A DNA stretch of 64,000 nt from Cordia subcordata (GCA_028554755.1 JAPTOF010000016.1:11568001-11632000), one strand, 5' to 3'. Shown: positions 34,036 to 47,540, counted from the first letter of the stretch. The notes: generated by a model from the letters alone, not told the origin. Numbers and translations: made by a program.

Positions 34036-37000
34036 TTAATCTTCCAAGCTATCCAAGAAGCTCTGCAGCTCCTTCAAACCTTCAGCAGAAATACTCCTAT
34101 GCACCCGGCCACGTGGCACAACCAAGTTCGGAGGTGGTTGTGAATGGAAGGAAACTACGACTACAGCTAAGTTGTCTCCACTTTTCCTCTTCAAAGCCTC
34201 GTCAACCAGATCCTTGCTACACATAACTGGATCATTGTGCTCTTGGAGCCTTCGACGAGCAAAGTCCACAGCATTTTGGCTCATGAAGACATCCCAGATG
34301 CCATCACAACCTATAATGAGGAACTCATCCTCTTTTGTCAGCCTTGTACTCATGAGTTCAGGCTCTGCACTAAGAGGCCCACCATCTCTGCCTTTTAATC
34401 CTTCCATGTGCCAGTCTCCTAAAGCACGAGCAACATTAAGTTGTCCATTAAGATATCCATCATCCACGTATCCTCCCGAAGCTTCTATGCGTTTCCTTTC
34501 TCTTATGCAATCTGGTTTATGGTCCCTTGACATCTCAACTGCTTTACCCCTTTGACAAAGTACTGCTCTGCAATCTCCAGCATTAGCCACCACTAAGGAA
34601 CTGCATTAGATGCAAGAAAACATAGAATAAGCAGAATAGTACATGCTATGCTATGTGAAGCTATAATCGCAGCAAATGGAATTGTAGTTCTCTGAGGTTA
34701 AAAAGCAATCCCCTAGGAACCTATATTGAAGTATAATAAAATCCGAACCTCCCCATAACAAGAGCAGCCAGAGCAGTGGTACCAGAAGCAAGACCAGCGT
34801 CAAGGGTGCAAGCTTCAGCAAATGCCTGATCTGTTTGCTGAAAAGCTGATGCAATAGCTCTCTCAATCTCCACAGGAAACTCCTGATCTTGCACAATGAA
34901 CCTTGGCAAATGATAGCATGCAAAGTCAGCTGCGTGCTTTCCCCCATGTCCATCAAAAACCTGGCCCAAGCAAGACGAGAACTAATTATGTAAAGACAGC
35001 TGTACAATTCACTTGTCAGACATGCCAAAACAATGCCTGGCATAAATTTCAACAACTGAAAATGACAGCATTGTCTAATAGTGTGTTCAGTTGTTTCTCA
35101 AGCCTCCACTTGCTTTATTAAGTCTTAAAAGCACAAAAAACAAAAGAAGAAGGCCGCATTGCCAGCTGCCATGTCAAAGGATGTTCAGCGCAGAGAAACA
35201 CATTGTCAAAAGCTCAATTCTATTTATACAGAATATGAGGAACAACTCTTTACACTAAATTTACTTGAAATGCAGATCAGAATCATCAAGGCAGTATAAC
35301 TATGGTCCTAGAGAAATTAAGGATCTTACACTGCCAAAGTTGAGGCTATAAGAATTATAACTTGTGTTGTCTTTATTTTGAACTAACATCACACCAGCTG
35401 AACAGCTATGGATTGTCAATATAGTTGAATCCTTTTCAATTAATTGCTTTAAATGTGAAACAGAAAAGCAAACTGTTATTAGGTTCTATTTTCACTTATT
35501 AAGGGCCTATATGATGGATTCTGCACAATAAGGCCTTTGACATATAAATATCTCATGAGAACCAACTTCATTTTACCCTGTTCCCAACATGCCACGCTAT
35601 ACGACACGTTTGCCATATGAAAACTGGGACATTCACAACCTCGTCTTTGCACTCCTTGTTTGAGAGTTTTCCGGGTGATTGCACTTGGAGTTCACCATCT
35701 TTTCTTTGAATTTACATTCCAAATACCAATATAAAATCCTAGAATAAAATGAGGTGTTTGCAAGACACTAGCACCTCAACAATCTTCTTCTTGAGAAAGA
35801 TGAATTCCTTGATTTGAGCCTTCCATTTTTTTTTGAGCCTTCCATTTTTCTCTTTTCTTTCTCTTTTTCCCTCATCCTATATCAACATTATAGCATAAAA
35901 GGCAGAAGTTCCCCATATTTTGATTCTACTGCCTCCATTGGATATGGGCATGTTCGCATTCAGGCACCTCATTGCACCTCACCACCTACTTATATCTATT
36001 AGCTAGCTCAAAGGCCTAACTGGTAACCCACTATTCTCAACATCTCCTCACAACATACTCCGAAATTCAGCATTACAACCCAACCGAAGGAAAAAAGAAA
36101 AAGAAAATCAGAAGTACGCCAAACAACTAAACTAGACTCCAGAAAAGGTGAGATTTTAACTTGATCTCATAAGGTAACATGTATTTCAAGAAATGGCATA
36201 ACAAAGGAACCACCAATAAAGCACAGTGCCCAAAAAGTACATAGAATTTCTAGGGCTTTCCATTGGCCAAGAATTCAAGCCCACTAGTGAATCATATCTG
36301 ACAAGAGATTAGAATCCTTGTCAAATATTTGAACTATCTTTAGTTTGATCCAGACATAAAGTAGAGCATTTTTGGCTGCTAACAATTTTAACTTCTCTCA
36401 TTAACGATATCCTCGAATGTCAAAACAATTAGAGGAATAAAAGAAGAACAAGAAAGGGAAAAGGAACATCCAACCTCAGAATTTTAGGGACTCTAGGCTT
36501 GCTACTTTCTCATTCTCTATTCTGCCAAATAACTTCCCACCTTCATTTCCAATAAGACTGGACTTGCTTTCGCCTCAGTTGCAAAACAAACACTACCTAT
36601 AGTTACCCTTCTGCAGGCAGTAGCTTAAGAATTATCCTGACTCAAGATTGGCATGATCATTCAACAAACTCATTGATATAGTCCTACAATTTTTTTGTCT
36701 ATTACATAATGAGCTTATAATTCAGTTGCTAAGCCTAGTATTTTGGAGTTCTCTGGAAGATATTGCTGTTTCTACAATTTTTTGTGGCTATTCCATAATG
36801 AGCTAATGTAACTCGTTGAGCATTGTATTTTGGCATTATCTGGAAGTAATTGATTCTTGAGAATATAACTTTACTTTTGATATCTCAGTCCCCGAAGTTC
36901 TAGACAGTAGTTTAGAGTTTTGTACCTTTTACCTTATTCAGCACCTTGAAGCACCCAGATTGCTCTATATGCACAGCTAAATGCTAAACTCCCTATCCTT

Positions 37001-37988
37001 CACTCTCATAATTTTCCACTTGAACCTACTATGGACCTCAACATGCTCCAGTTGCAATTCCAGATCGTTATGGTAGTTTGGTCAAAGAACAAAAGGAAAA
37101 GGATAGTGAAAAAGTGTTGGCATTAATGGGTATCACATATCATCCTTTCTAATTCTTTTTGAACTCCATAGCTGCTTGTACAATAATGAAAATCAAGCAT
37201 ACCTGGGTTTCTTGGGAAATTTAATTCTCAAGGTGCCTTGCAAAAGTAACGCACCCCAATCAAGTGAAACATCATGGAGGACATCAACAACCAAGTTAAG
37301 CCATTAGCCCAATGTTAAAGTTCATTTATTGATTACACTAGCAAAGGAATTAGACAAAAAAAATACTTATTATATATATCAGATGCTCTTTATTCTTTTA
37401 CCTAAATATAAAGTCCACGGTGAACATGTTTATGTTTTTGTGTTAAACTAACCTCAGAATACCTGTATACGAGCAAGAACAAGAACTTGTTCCCATGTCC
37501 TAGTAGAGAAAGTAGATTTCTGACTTTACTCTCAATTTTGGAATTTCTCCTATTTCACCTCATTTTGTCTTAGCTATTCTAGTCTCTTTTATCTGCTATT
37601 GCCACATAACGAGCTTGGATCTCTTATGATAGGCAATGACTTACAAGGTACACTAAGCCAAACTAACCACTGTGCCTATGTATATTTAGATGGGAAACTC
37701 GCTCTCAAAGAATTATTTACCAAACATGTATCTAAGCATAAACAAAAGTTTAGAAGTATGGTAAAGAGAAAAGAAAACAAGAAAAAAATGCTAACAAGCC
37801 AATGAAAGGTAAGCATGCACTTCTCACCTCCTTTTCTGGAATACATCAAGCTCAACCATTCTCCAGGACTAATGGTCTTAACACATATTTTAAGAAGTAA
37901 CAACCTAACTTTGTGTGTATGATTGTGTAAGTATTTCTAGGGGGACAGATGAGAAGAAAGAGACTGGGATGTTTTTTTTGGGGGGGGG

Positions 37989-38025
<37 letters not shown>

Positions 38026-40690
38026 AGAACAGGAAGGGGGGGGGGGTTGGGGGGAGAAACAGTACCCCATAAAAGGCATTAGGCATGTCACTGGGGTTCT
38101 CGAATCCAGAGTCATGCATAAAATTTTCAGCACAAATGTATACATCTTCCATTGATGAGCGAGGCCCAATATCTGCCCATGCACCAGACCGCAGGGTCGG
38201 AATGAATTCAGTCCTATAGATGTCTGTATCTAGTCTAGGCCCAATGACAGCATCTGAAGTCCTGTTCTTCACCTGCCAGATATTCAGCCAGAACTATAAT
38301 GTGGATAAAAGATCAAAAAGAGAGAACAGGGAATGACAAAAGAAGACCCAAAACTTTCTCAACATTGACAAACAAGGTAAAATATAGAAACCAAAGTGAC
38401 TACAGTCAAGATCTCCAAACATAAACAGCATAGAACAATTAAACAGATTAAAGTAATAAACACATGCTAAGAGGCCAAAAAAGATAAATAATTAGGATAT
38501 GAGATCTAGTACATCAGACATTGCATTGAAAACAGAATTTGTTATAGAACAAACTTATGAAATTCCAAAACTAATTCTCCTCTTTCTAGTAGTTGCCAGC
38601 AATATATGATTATATATTAACAGGTAACTACAACATCATCAAGGAAGGAATCGGGTCGAGACTTTCTAATAACTTCATGGAATTGCATGAGAAATGATTC
38701 TCATTGACAAAATTTAGTCGGCAAGTGGTGCAATTTTCTTTTTTTTTTTTCCCCTTCTTTTTCTTCTTATTTTAGTAAAAAGGCTGGAATGCTGGTCAGA
38801 GTCTGTAGGCCAAAACACTGGTCTGTGTTCCCATCAGGTTTACCTTGTTCACAGGTCAAACACATGGTAGTAAGAAAAGGTGATCATTTGCTATAATCCA
38901 GTGATCTCTTTCCTACAGAGTCCAATGCTCCCTACCCCCAGACACTTTTTATAATGTAGAAGGCACAAATGTAGAAGTAGCCCTACCTATTAAATTCCAT
39001 AAGTTTGAAAATCCTTCCGCCCAAACTAAAGAAAATTTAACAGAAAAACCACAAACCAACAACTACAGCTTCCTACTGGAAACTTAATTTCTTAAATGAT
39101 CCGAGTAGAAGTACATTTGACATGAAAAATCCACCAACTTCAGATATGCAAAACTCAAAGCACCCACAAGCTCGGAAATATCTAAGTTATATCAACAAAG
39201 GCAGCAGCGAAATTTCTCAATTTTCTTTGTTCTTAATTTGACATGATGGAAGTAACCATAAAATCATTAAACAAGAAAATAATACTAGCTTTTCTAAAGG
39301 AAGGAAAAGAAAGAGAAGGATTGGATTTCGTCCCTTGTTTGGATTGCAAATTTCTGAAAGGAGAGACAGAGGGTGGGATACCCTAATCCATCCATGTCCT
39401 TTGTTATTCTTTGCCCCAAATTGGGGGAAACAAATGCAGGAGAAGGACTAGAATATGGAAAAGCCAAAATATTCTTTCTCTTATAACATAGCACCTTAGC
39501 TAATTAAGGGTATGTTTCTCATCTAAAATTTTCCTTCCTTTCCAATCCAAACAAAACAAAACAAAGAATCAGAAAATTCCCTATTTCATTTTCCCTTTCT
39601 TCTACTATTGCTATCTTGGGACCACCTCTCCTCTCCTCTCCTTTCCTTTATATTCTTTCCTCTTTCTCACCTTCTTTTTCTTCCCTTTCCATCAAATATC
39701 CTATTATACCACAATGTCTAGATTCACTTTTGGATTCAACAGAAGTAAATGGAGGGGTTGGACAATTTGGGAGGAAGCTAAAAATCCCCTCTTAATAAGG
39801 AAAAAGGTATCTGTACTGCAGTCTTCTCCTAAACAAGAATTTGGGGAGGGATACTGAACTCCCCCTGCTTTGATCGGCTTTTTGTTTAGGAGAAGAAAAA
39901 AGGGAAGGATATAATTTTCCTTCTTAAGAGTGAATTCCATAGCATCCTTCCAAAATCGGAGTTTATGCAAACTTTATTTGCAAAATGCCTCCTTCACAAT
40001 TCACATAAAATTTCATATGCATCAAACACATGCTCGTTAAGGAGGAAAAGAGAATTTTATTAATATGTAAGGAGCAACCCAGAAAATATATAAATAAGCA
40101 AATCAAGTTTCAAGTTTTCTATACATTCTTGTATACTATCTACCTTAACTATATTTTGTCCAAACAAATGTCATGTAAAAAATGAGATTTCACAAGAGGG
40201 AGAGAAAAAATTTCATTTCTTTTCGAGTCCAAAAAGAGAAAAAAGAATCATAAATCGTTTTCCTTTCATTTCCTTTCACATATGATTCTTTCAAACATAC
40301 CGCAACACAACACAAACATCAACAGCATCAGTTACTACTAGTTCACACAAACACATAAACATAGTGCCAAGCAGAAAAGGCTTGATGTAATTAAAAAATA
40401 CTAATAAGGAGCTTCCAATAAAGTTGAAATTCAAAATCCAAAATTGGGAAAAAAAAAAAAAAAGAAAGCTAGATAAGAGAGAGTTGAATTTATACCAAAG
40501 AAGGGTGGCGAAGGAAGGTCTTGTTACACGGGGACGGGGAGAGACCACAGCCGCCAGAGCTCAGGCACTGGCGGTACCCGGCGGGGAGAGGATTCGGGGG
40601 GCGGCCGTCGCTGGCGGCGGCGGCCGCGCCACCGCCATTCTCTCTAGTGGGTGTTGTTCCATTGGTCAGAATCACTTTACTGTCCTCCAT
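34036..40690 (-). CDS. Protein phosphatase 2C family protein, 4 exons
   Basis: Exons on the minus strand: 40690-40496, 38272-38066, 34960-34749, 34600-34036. They total 1,179 bases, or 392 residues plus TAA; all junctions have GT/AG and frames join. PP2C enzymes remove phosphate from Ser/Thr using two Mn/Mg ions. The metal ligands are present: SSMEDVY (Glu107, Asp108), VFDGHGG (Asp137, Gly138), GCDGIWDV (Asp304) and SGDN (Asp347). GDCRAV (214-217 region) and DGYLNGQLNVARALGD also fit the family. In SGDNLAVVVV the Thr often found after Asp-Asn-x is Ala. The N-terminal 60 residues are Gly/Ala/Pro-rich and low in complexity. By recall, the closest match is the Arabidopsis At2g25620 (DBP1-type) phosphatase, which is the same length. 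I do not see a DNA-binding motif, so I do not claim that function. The gene is convergent with CCT7. Confidence 0.94.
37978..38055. repeat. Homopolymer G run, (GA)n and second G run at the start of PP2C intron 2
   Basis: On the plus strand a T run is followed by about 12 G, about 16 GA units, and then AGGAAG and two further G runs. In the gene's sense strand this is a C-rich, CT-rich tract starting about 10 bases after the 5' splice site at 38,065. Confidence 0.9.
38273..40495 (-). other. PP2C intron 1
   Basis: A 2.2-kb intron with no recognisable transposon or open frame of interest. Intron 2 (34,961-38,065, 3.1 kb) likewise contains no element I can name apart from the G/GA tract. Confidence 0.7.
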
Positions 40691-40960
40691 TCTCTTTATT
40701 CACCATCAGCTTTGAAGATTACTGATGAAAACTCAACTTCAATGGAGAAAAGGGTGAACAAAATTGGGGCTTTTCCGTAAATTCGACAAATTCAAACGGT
40801 TCAATTAAGAGATTTTCTGTATATACGTTATGTGTTATATGTGTATATATATATATATATATTGCATATATATCTGTACGTATAGAGAGAGAGAGAGAGA
40901 GAGAGAGAGATCGGCGTAGAATGAAGGGGGAAGATCTTAAGGTGGGTTTGGGTTGGGTTG
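40691..40960 (-). promoter_or_regulatory. PP2C leader/proximal promoter with (TA)n and (GA)n microsatellites
   Basis: Upstream of the start codon lie a TA tract (about 40,844-40,861) and a GA tract (about 40,885-40,910), which read as TA and CT repeats on the sense strand. CT-rich microsatellites are frequent in plant core promoters and leaders. No precise TATA box or start site can be chosen. Confidence 0.4.
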
Positions 40961-40990
40961 GGTTTTCATTGGTAAAGTACATGGCCGACA

Positions 40991-42057
40991 TTGGAAACGG
41001 TGTCGTTTTGAGTGGATCTCTCTTTATGGAGGCTTTCCACTTTGGGAGATATCTTTAAATCAGATTTCATTAGTGGCCCGGTGTGTATTGATTTTTTTCT
41101 ATACTAAAAAAATTTACTTCTTTGAAAAAGTAAAAATTTTTGCAATAAGTGCTTTGAGGTGTTTGATATTATTTATTTAGGGTTTGTAAGTACCTAAAAT
41201 AAAAGTTCAGTATTTATAAATACCCAAATAAGTAATGCCAAACACCCCTTTAGCTTGATTTTAGGAAAAAGAAATTAAATGCTATAAAAAGTTCAGATTC
41301 CGATTTTTGAACTTACAAAAAAAGCTTTATTGAAAAGTTATAAGGAAATAATATTAAAAAAGATCCCTAGAGTGCACTCCTACAGTATAAGCGCATCCTT
41401 AGCACATGCAGTTTCACGTTTTAAATTATATATTTACAGCATTAAAAAGTTTTATTTATAGGCTTCTTAAATTTTGTCTCATTTTCTTTCGTTTGATATT
41501 CTTTTCATGGTATTTTTTAAAATATATTTTTTCATATAAATGATATCTTAGTGATCAAATTTTTGTGATAAGTAGGTAATCTTAGTTGAGAAATTTTGAT
41601 ATTGCTTAATTTATTTATTTTATTGGGTATGCTTTTAGAGTTTTTTCCATATAAAATAAATTTAAAAAAGTTCATCACTTTCACATAGCTACTTAATAGA
41701 GAAATTATTTATTTAAAAATATTTTTCATAATTAATTTATTATTTTTTAACTAACTTATTTAATAAAGTAAAGATAAGCTTGATTCAATGACTGAATCAG
41801 TAAACTTTACTTTATATGATCTTATATGTTATGAAATTATTGGATTATGAATATTCATCTTCAAACTAATTTATTATTATCCAAAAACTAGATGTGATCC
41901 ATGATCATCTAAACTCTTACACGATGAGTTGAAGCATCTTATATATTCTACGTGCTATTAAATTCTAACCAAGTGTAACTATTGTTACATCGTTCCTATA
42001 GATATTACTATTTGCATTGTAAAAGTTGTGTCAAAAGTATACTCCCGTCTCTCTCTT
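40991..42057. other. AT-rich spacer between the PP2C gene and element C
   Basis: No gene, inverted-repeat end or LTR was recognised in this kilobase. Confidence 0.5.
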
Positions 42058-43475
42058 ATAAGTCTGAAATAATCATTGAGTTCATAGTTATTTGCACTTA
42101 ATTCTAGAATTAGATGTTTCTTAATGGATTTTTTTATGTGTTTTTTCATATTTATTCTTGAAAAAAGGGGTTGGAAGCATTATATTTGGATTCAAAGGAT
42201 TTGTGGACATGTTTGTAGCTAATAAGATTAATTCTTCCACCTTAGAAAATATCATGCAATGCCTATGCGGGATTGACTGAGCTTTAATGGGAGCTTCAAG
42301 ATATTTTTACAGCACTTTTGGAAAAGATTGACATTGAAGACTTGTCAAATTTTGGAAAGAAAGGAGATTGATTCTAAAAGACTTTTATTTTATTAAGAAT
42401 TGTGGTTAAGGATTTTTACTTTTTTATTTTTCTTAGCTTTTAAAAAATTTTCTTATCCAATAAGAGCTCTAGTTAGGAGTTTCTTATATATATTTTCTTA
42501 TGTATGTTGCATAGGGGACATCTAGACTTTTATTCAGAAAATATTTTTCTAGCAAGTCTTCTCTTAGGCGTCAACTCCATGTTTATGGAGTTTTAAACTT
42601 CTTTCTAACCAATTGTTAATCCATATTTTGGTTTTTTAATTTCGTGAGATCTAATTATTTTTTTCCTTTCACTATTATTTTGGTATTTATATGTTTACTG
42701 TTTTAAGAATTAATATTGTTTTGTAGCTGTTTAATTAGGGCTCGATTATCCAATTGATTGATGAGAGGTAGCCAAATAGATTGATTTAATTAATCTAATA
42801 ATAGTGGTAATCAGGTATCCTGCATAAAGACATAATCCAACTGAGCGATTGCTGTGAGAGAATCGACTTTTAGAATCAAGCCTTTCTAGAACCTAATGCT
42901 ACCATTAGATAGACAATGCGGGCACTGCAGGGGTCAGACCATCAAATAGATCAGGCGATAATGGGGAAAAATGGTAGGGGTTTAAATCGTTATGAACATT
43001 GTAAGGAAAGATGAGGTTTGTTAGTCTGTGCTTATGACCACAACTAATTTATCAAAATAGGTGGAAGTTATCTTTGCATCTAGAATCGAATTTGTTAACC
43101 AAAACTGAGATTAAACCCAAGGTTAGGTTTAATTCCCATTGAGTTCTCGTTTAGTACTGATTTTTCAACAGTTATTTAAGTCTAGATCGTATCCATAAGT
43201 TTGATTTATTATCATTTATTTATTTTTAATTTACTGCCCAGTTGTGTGCCCACAGCTAAGAGTTTAGTGGATGGACAGTTTTGTGTTAAATTGATTTTGC
43301 ACCTTGAAAACCCCTCTTTTTGATTGTAGCTTATTTGATTAATCTACTTGGCATAATTAGCATAGTCTAAATCCCTCCAATCCCTATGGACTCAACCTTT
43401 TCTTACCACGTACTCAAATTAAACTTGTGAGGTAATAAATTGGAACTTATTTTTTGTGGTTTCGACACCCATTAA
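42058..43475 (+). repeat. 5' LTR of element C
   Basis: Starts ATAAGTCTGAAATAATCATT, matching ACAAGTCCAAAATAATCATT in the 3' LTR, and ends near TTTCGACACCCATTA, just before the primer site. It is about 540 bases longer than the 3' LTR: the segment roughly 42,490-43,030 has no counterpart there. Confidence 0.8.
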
Positions 43476-43505
43476 GTTTTGGCTCTGTTGCCGGGGATCG
43501 GTGCT
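43476..43505 (+). other. Primer-binding site of element C
   Basis: TTTTGGCTCTGTTGCCGGGG follows the LTR. It differs by three bases from TTTTGGCGCCGTTGCCGGGG, the tRNA-Asp-type site of Athila elements. Confidence 0.75.
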
Positions 43506-43559
43506 AAAATCTTAGTTTTTTATTGCCAGGTCAAATCATACAAATGAGTTGTATTTTCA

Positions 43560-44876
43560 TCCTGATATTCATAAGACTGCAAAGAGATTGAAAAGAAGAA
43601 GCAAAGTTGCGGAAATAACTTGAGAACCAAGCCAAAACATCACAAGCTTTATCTGAATCATCCGGTGAGTCTAAAAAAGAAGAAGAGATGGTTGAAAATA
43701 ATAGAACTTTGCATGAATTAGCCGCTATCTCTTTGAATCAACCACCCATTTGCATTCCTTCCTTGGAGCTTAATGTCAATTTCAAGTTAAAATCGGGATT
43801 AGTTCGTCTTTTTCCCACTTTCCATGGGTTGGGGAATTAAGATTCCCATAAACATCTCAAGGAGTTCCACATAGTTGAATAAACTATGAGACCTAATGAT
43901 GTATTGGAAGACCAAATCAAATTAAGAGCGCTTCTTTTTTCCTTGGCGGATGCGACGAAAGAGTGGTTATTCTATTTTTCATCCAATTTTGTCACAACCC
44001 GGGGAGATATGGCTAGAGCATTCCTTGACAAATTCTTTCCAACTTCTAAAGCCGCAGTAATTAGGAAAGAAATTTGTGCCATCAAGCAAAGGGATTCAGA
44101 GTTGCTTTATGATTATTGGAAGAGATTTAAGAGACTTTGTGCAAGTTGCCTCCAACATGGGATTTTGGAATAATCTCTTATCCACTACTTTTATGAAGGG
44201 AGAAAGATGATGGATGCTGCAAGTGGAGGTGCCATTGTCGATAAAACACCTCAACAAGCTAGAAACTTGATTTCTATCATGGCTACAAATTCTCAACAAT
44301 TTGGGATTAGACAGGAGCCTTCAAGAAGAGTTAATGAAATAAGTGTTCCTTCTCTTGATTCAAAGTTAACTCAGCTAACTTCTCTTATGCAAAGTTTGGT
44401 TGTAGGCGGTAGCGTCCCTACAACTAATGTTTGTAGAATTTGTACTATAGCGGGACACCCGATCGATATGTGCCCTATGCTCCAAGAAAAAGAGCCATAA
44501 CATGTCAATGCCATTGGAGGGTTTCCTGGTCCACCACATGGAGGATATGACCCATATTTGCATACTTATAACCCAGGTTGGAAGAATTACCCAAACTTGA
44601 GTTATGGAACAAGGTCACAAAATTTTAATCTGCCAAATCCACAACATTTTTAGCCACAACCAGCTCTACTACCGTAGCCTACACCTTCAAATTCAAGTAC
44701 TTTTCTTGAGAATATTGTGAAATCTCTTGCCCTTAACACTCAACAATTTCAACAGGAAACAAGGGCAAGCATAAAGAATTTGGAGAACCAAATGAGCCAA
44801 TTAGTAACATCCATGTGTAGGTTGGAGTCCCATGGTAAATTATCTTCTCAAATAGCTACTAATCCAAAGAAGAATG
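43560..44876 (+). pseudogene. gag pseudogene of element C
   Basis: The open pieces 43,886-44,173 and 44,207-44,500 give an Athila-type capsid: LRALLFSLADATKEWL, ARAFLDKFFP, then DYWKRFKRLCASC, followed by a linker and a zinc knuckle CRICTIAGHPIDMC (about 44,431-44,472; C-x2-C-x4-H-x4-C). A Gly/Pro/Tyr/Asn-rich tail leads to a final Lys-Lys-Asn at 44,876, where the nested solo LTR interrupts the gene. Stops occur at 43,840, 43,881, 44,172, 44,499 and in the tail. Confidence 0.8.
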
Positions 44877-45670
44877 TGATCGCTATCTTGTGGCATAAGC
44901 CTAAATAGCCCGCAAGCGCACAGGTCGCGCATAGTACGATATGTGTGAGTGTAGAGTAGAATCCATAGGGAGGCATAATGTGTGAGGTGTCCTAAGCTAT
45001 GTGTGTCTTAAAAGGCTACATGTTAGGTCCCTAAACTATAATATTTTTGGGTTTTTGGTTTAAAGGGAGCTTGGGAAAGGTAAATCTAACCTAAGGACAA
45101 GAAAATTAAATGGGTGTGTAAGGGAAACGGGGGAATCAAGCAATTTAAGGGGAATCTAACATGTGTAAATAGGGAACTAGGGTGATTACATCTTACAAAT
45201 GGGTGATTACTACTTCTTGTTAGGGTTGCTTGATGGATTATTTGGGTTGCTCTTATCTAGACCTCTAATTAACCTTCTAATGGTACTTCTAGGACTCGGT
45301 GTGGGTCTGTCCCTAGCCATGCCTATCTAGAGCTACAGTGTGATTCTTATGACCTAGGCATTAAGGTTAGTTAGTTAGGGTTCTAGGTGACTTAGATCGA
45401 TCTAATTCTAGCGTTTAGTCTATTAATTAGTTCCCTAATTTTTCCCTAGGACTCAGATACGCCTACCCAAAGCTACGGCATGGTCCTTATAAATCTAGGG
45501 CCATAGGGTGGACTAACTAACTTCCTAAGTGAACTAAAGTCAATTAAGCCTGTCCAGACACCTATTGGCTAGATTTAAAGCCAAAGGAGACTCGACCTAG
45601 GCTAGTTACTAGTTATGCACTATCAATTCTTATCATAATAGCAGGAATTAACATTTGAGTGCAAAGCATA

Positions 45671-47510
45671 TGATGTGTTGTGATTTTATGTGTGTTTGCA
45701 TTGTTAATTGCCTCTATTTTAGAGGTATCTTGAGCTTTAAAAGATGCATTAGTATAGTACATATACTAGAGTTAGGCCTAAGCGTAAGCAAATGTACATA
45801 GTTGAATTTCTAAGTCAAATGCTATACTAAATGCTTAATTTTGTGCCTTAAGTGAGCTATAGGGCTAAAATGGAGCTTGAATGAGGATGAACTATGAAGA
45901 TAGAAGAGGTGCGGGTCGTGCGATGAAGATCAAGAGCAAGAAAGAGAAAATAGAAGGTTAACTGGAGGAGCAAGTCGACCTAGAAAAATCCACTCCAAAG
46001 AGAAACTCATTTTCAGCCAGTCAACTCCTTTAAAGAGTCGATCGACCGGCTAGGTTGACTGGCCAGTCCAGAGAGCATCATTATGAAAGCCGATCGAGCT
46101 AAGAAGAAGAGCCAATCGACCGGCTAGGTAGACCGGCAATGCGTAGCAGATGATATAAAAACACGATTTTTAGCTTTTGAAGGGGATTATCTTTAGACCT
46201 AACACACATATACAAAACCCTAGCTATACCACCTTTAATACACACAATCACACACTTCTCACTTAGATTCAAGCTTGCTTGGAGGGTTTCAAACACTTGG
46301 ATTGAAGCTACTTAAAGATTTTGTACAAGAATTGCTAGGATGGTAGGGGAGTTTTCTATTCTCTCTTTCATCCTCTTTAATATTATGTTTGAGTAGATTT
46401 GTTTAGGGTGATGATACTTGTGTAATGAGTTGATTCTATGCTTTTATATTATGGGATTTAATGGCTTAATGCATATACATATGGTATGTTTTTCTGGTTT
46501 CAATGGCTATTTTTCAATATATGTATATGTGTTTGATGATATGCCTAAGAGAGTTATAGATGTATAAATTGAAGTCTATTTACTACTAAACACCTTTAAT
46601 CTATTCTATATATTTATGTGCGGATCTTGTGAAGTGGGTAATGCTTATATTCATGTTTATGTGTATGTTTGCATGCCCAGTAATAAATATGGCCTCAATA
46701 TTACATACATGTTGGCTCAAAAGTGCTTTTAATGGTGTAATCCGAGCATGACGATATTTGGTAGTTGAATAAGCCTATTTATTCGCGAACACCTTGACCT
46801 AGAACATGTATGAATGTGCTAATAGGTTAAATCCCGATGTAGTAACCCTAGAATGATGAGGCATAATTTAAGGCTAGTCTAAATCGAGTCTTCTTTGGCT
46901 TTAAATCTAGCCAATAGGTTTCCGGGTAGATTTAGTCGACCTTAGCAATACTAGGTCTTGGTTTTAAATCTAGCCACTGGTTTAGGTACTAGGGTAGGTT
47001 CGTTTTAGGTCACCTGGGAAGCTAATTGGTCACTCTGAAGGCCCTAGATCATAAGGACCATGCCGTAGCTCTAGGAGGTAGTGCCTAGGAACGGACCTGC
47101 ACTGAGTCCTAGGGAGAAATTAAGACACTAATTAAGCAACCTAGTTAAAAGAGCAATCGGTCATTAAGCCATTCTATGTAAATCCCATAGCATTTGAGTC
47201 TAGGATCACCCATTAGCAAGTCGACGTCAACCTAATCCCTTCCATTTGTTAGTTCCCTCTAGATAGTTTGTCTATATCCTTTCCATTCCTATAGTGTAGT
47301 TTTATTTTCTTTAGCTAGAGCTCTCGATCATCCAAAAACACAAAAAATAGTTAGTTTAGGTTTCCTTTTAGGCATCATCTAGGTTACACACACGCATAGA
47401 ATCCATCCCACAATATAGCCTCCTGGTGGTTCGACACCCTTGTCGCATAACTATACTACATCGATCCATGAGCTTGCGGGTCTTTAAAGCTTGCACTCGA
47501 GAGATGACCA
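45671..47510 (+). repeat. 5' LTR of element A
   Basis: 1,840 bases, from TGATGTGTTG to GAGATGACCA. It contains GACCGGC/GTCGACC-type motifs (45,970-46,140), a TATAAAA box (46,154-46,160) and the AAACCCTAGC segment shared with the 3' copy. Sampled stretches differ from the 3' LTR at roughly one base in ten to fifteen, so insertion is not recent. Confidence 0.9.
45969..46160 (+). promoter_or_regulatory. LTR promoter region of A: GACCGGC/GTCGACC repeats and TATA box
   Basis: Repeated half-palindromes (GTCGACC, GATCGACCGGCTAGGTTGAC, CAATCGACCGGCTAGGTAGAC) lie just before TATAAAA. The same block recurs in the 3' LTR (55,205-55,406) and in element B (4,739-4,919). Conservation between diverged LTRs suggests a regulatory role, inferred only. 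Confidence 0.5.
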
Positions 47511-47540
47511 TCAAGTTCTTAGCACTGTTGCCAGGAGGCA
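47511..47540 (+). other. Primer-binding site of element A (degenerate)
   Basis: TCAAGTTCTTAGCACTGTTGCCAGGAGGC follows the LTR end in two readable parts: a short TCAAGTT spacer and AGCACTGTTGCCAGGA, a decayed GGCGCCGTTGCCGGGGA site. Confidence 0.55.

Noticed and set aside
34172..34555. 127-codon plus-strand frame
   Set aside because: It is the antisense shadow of the last PP2C exon.
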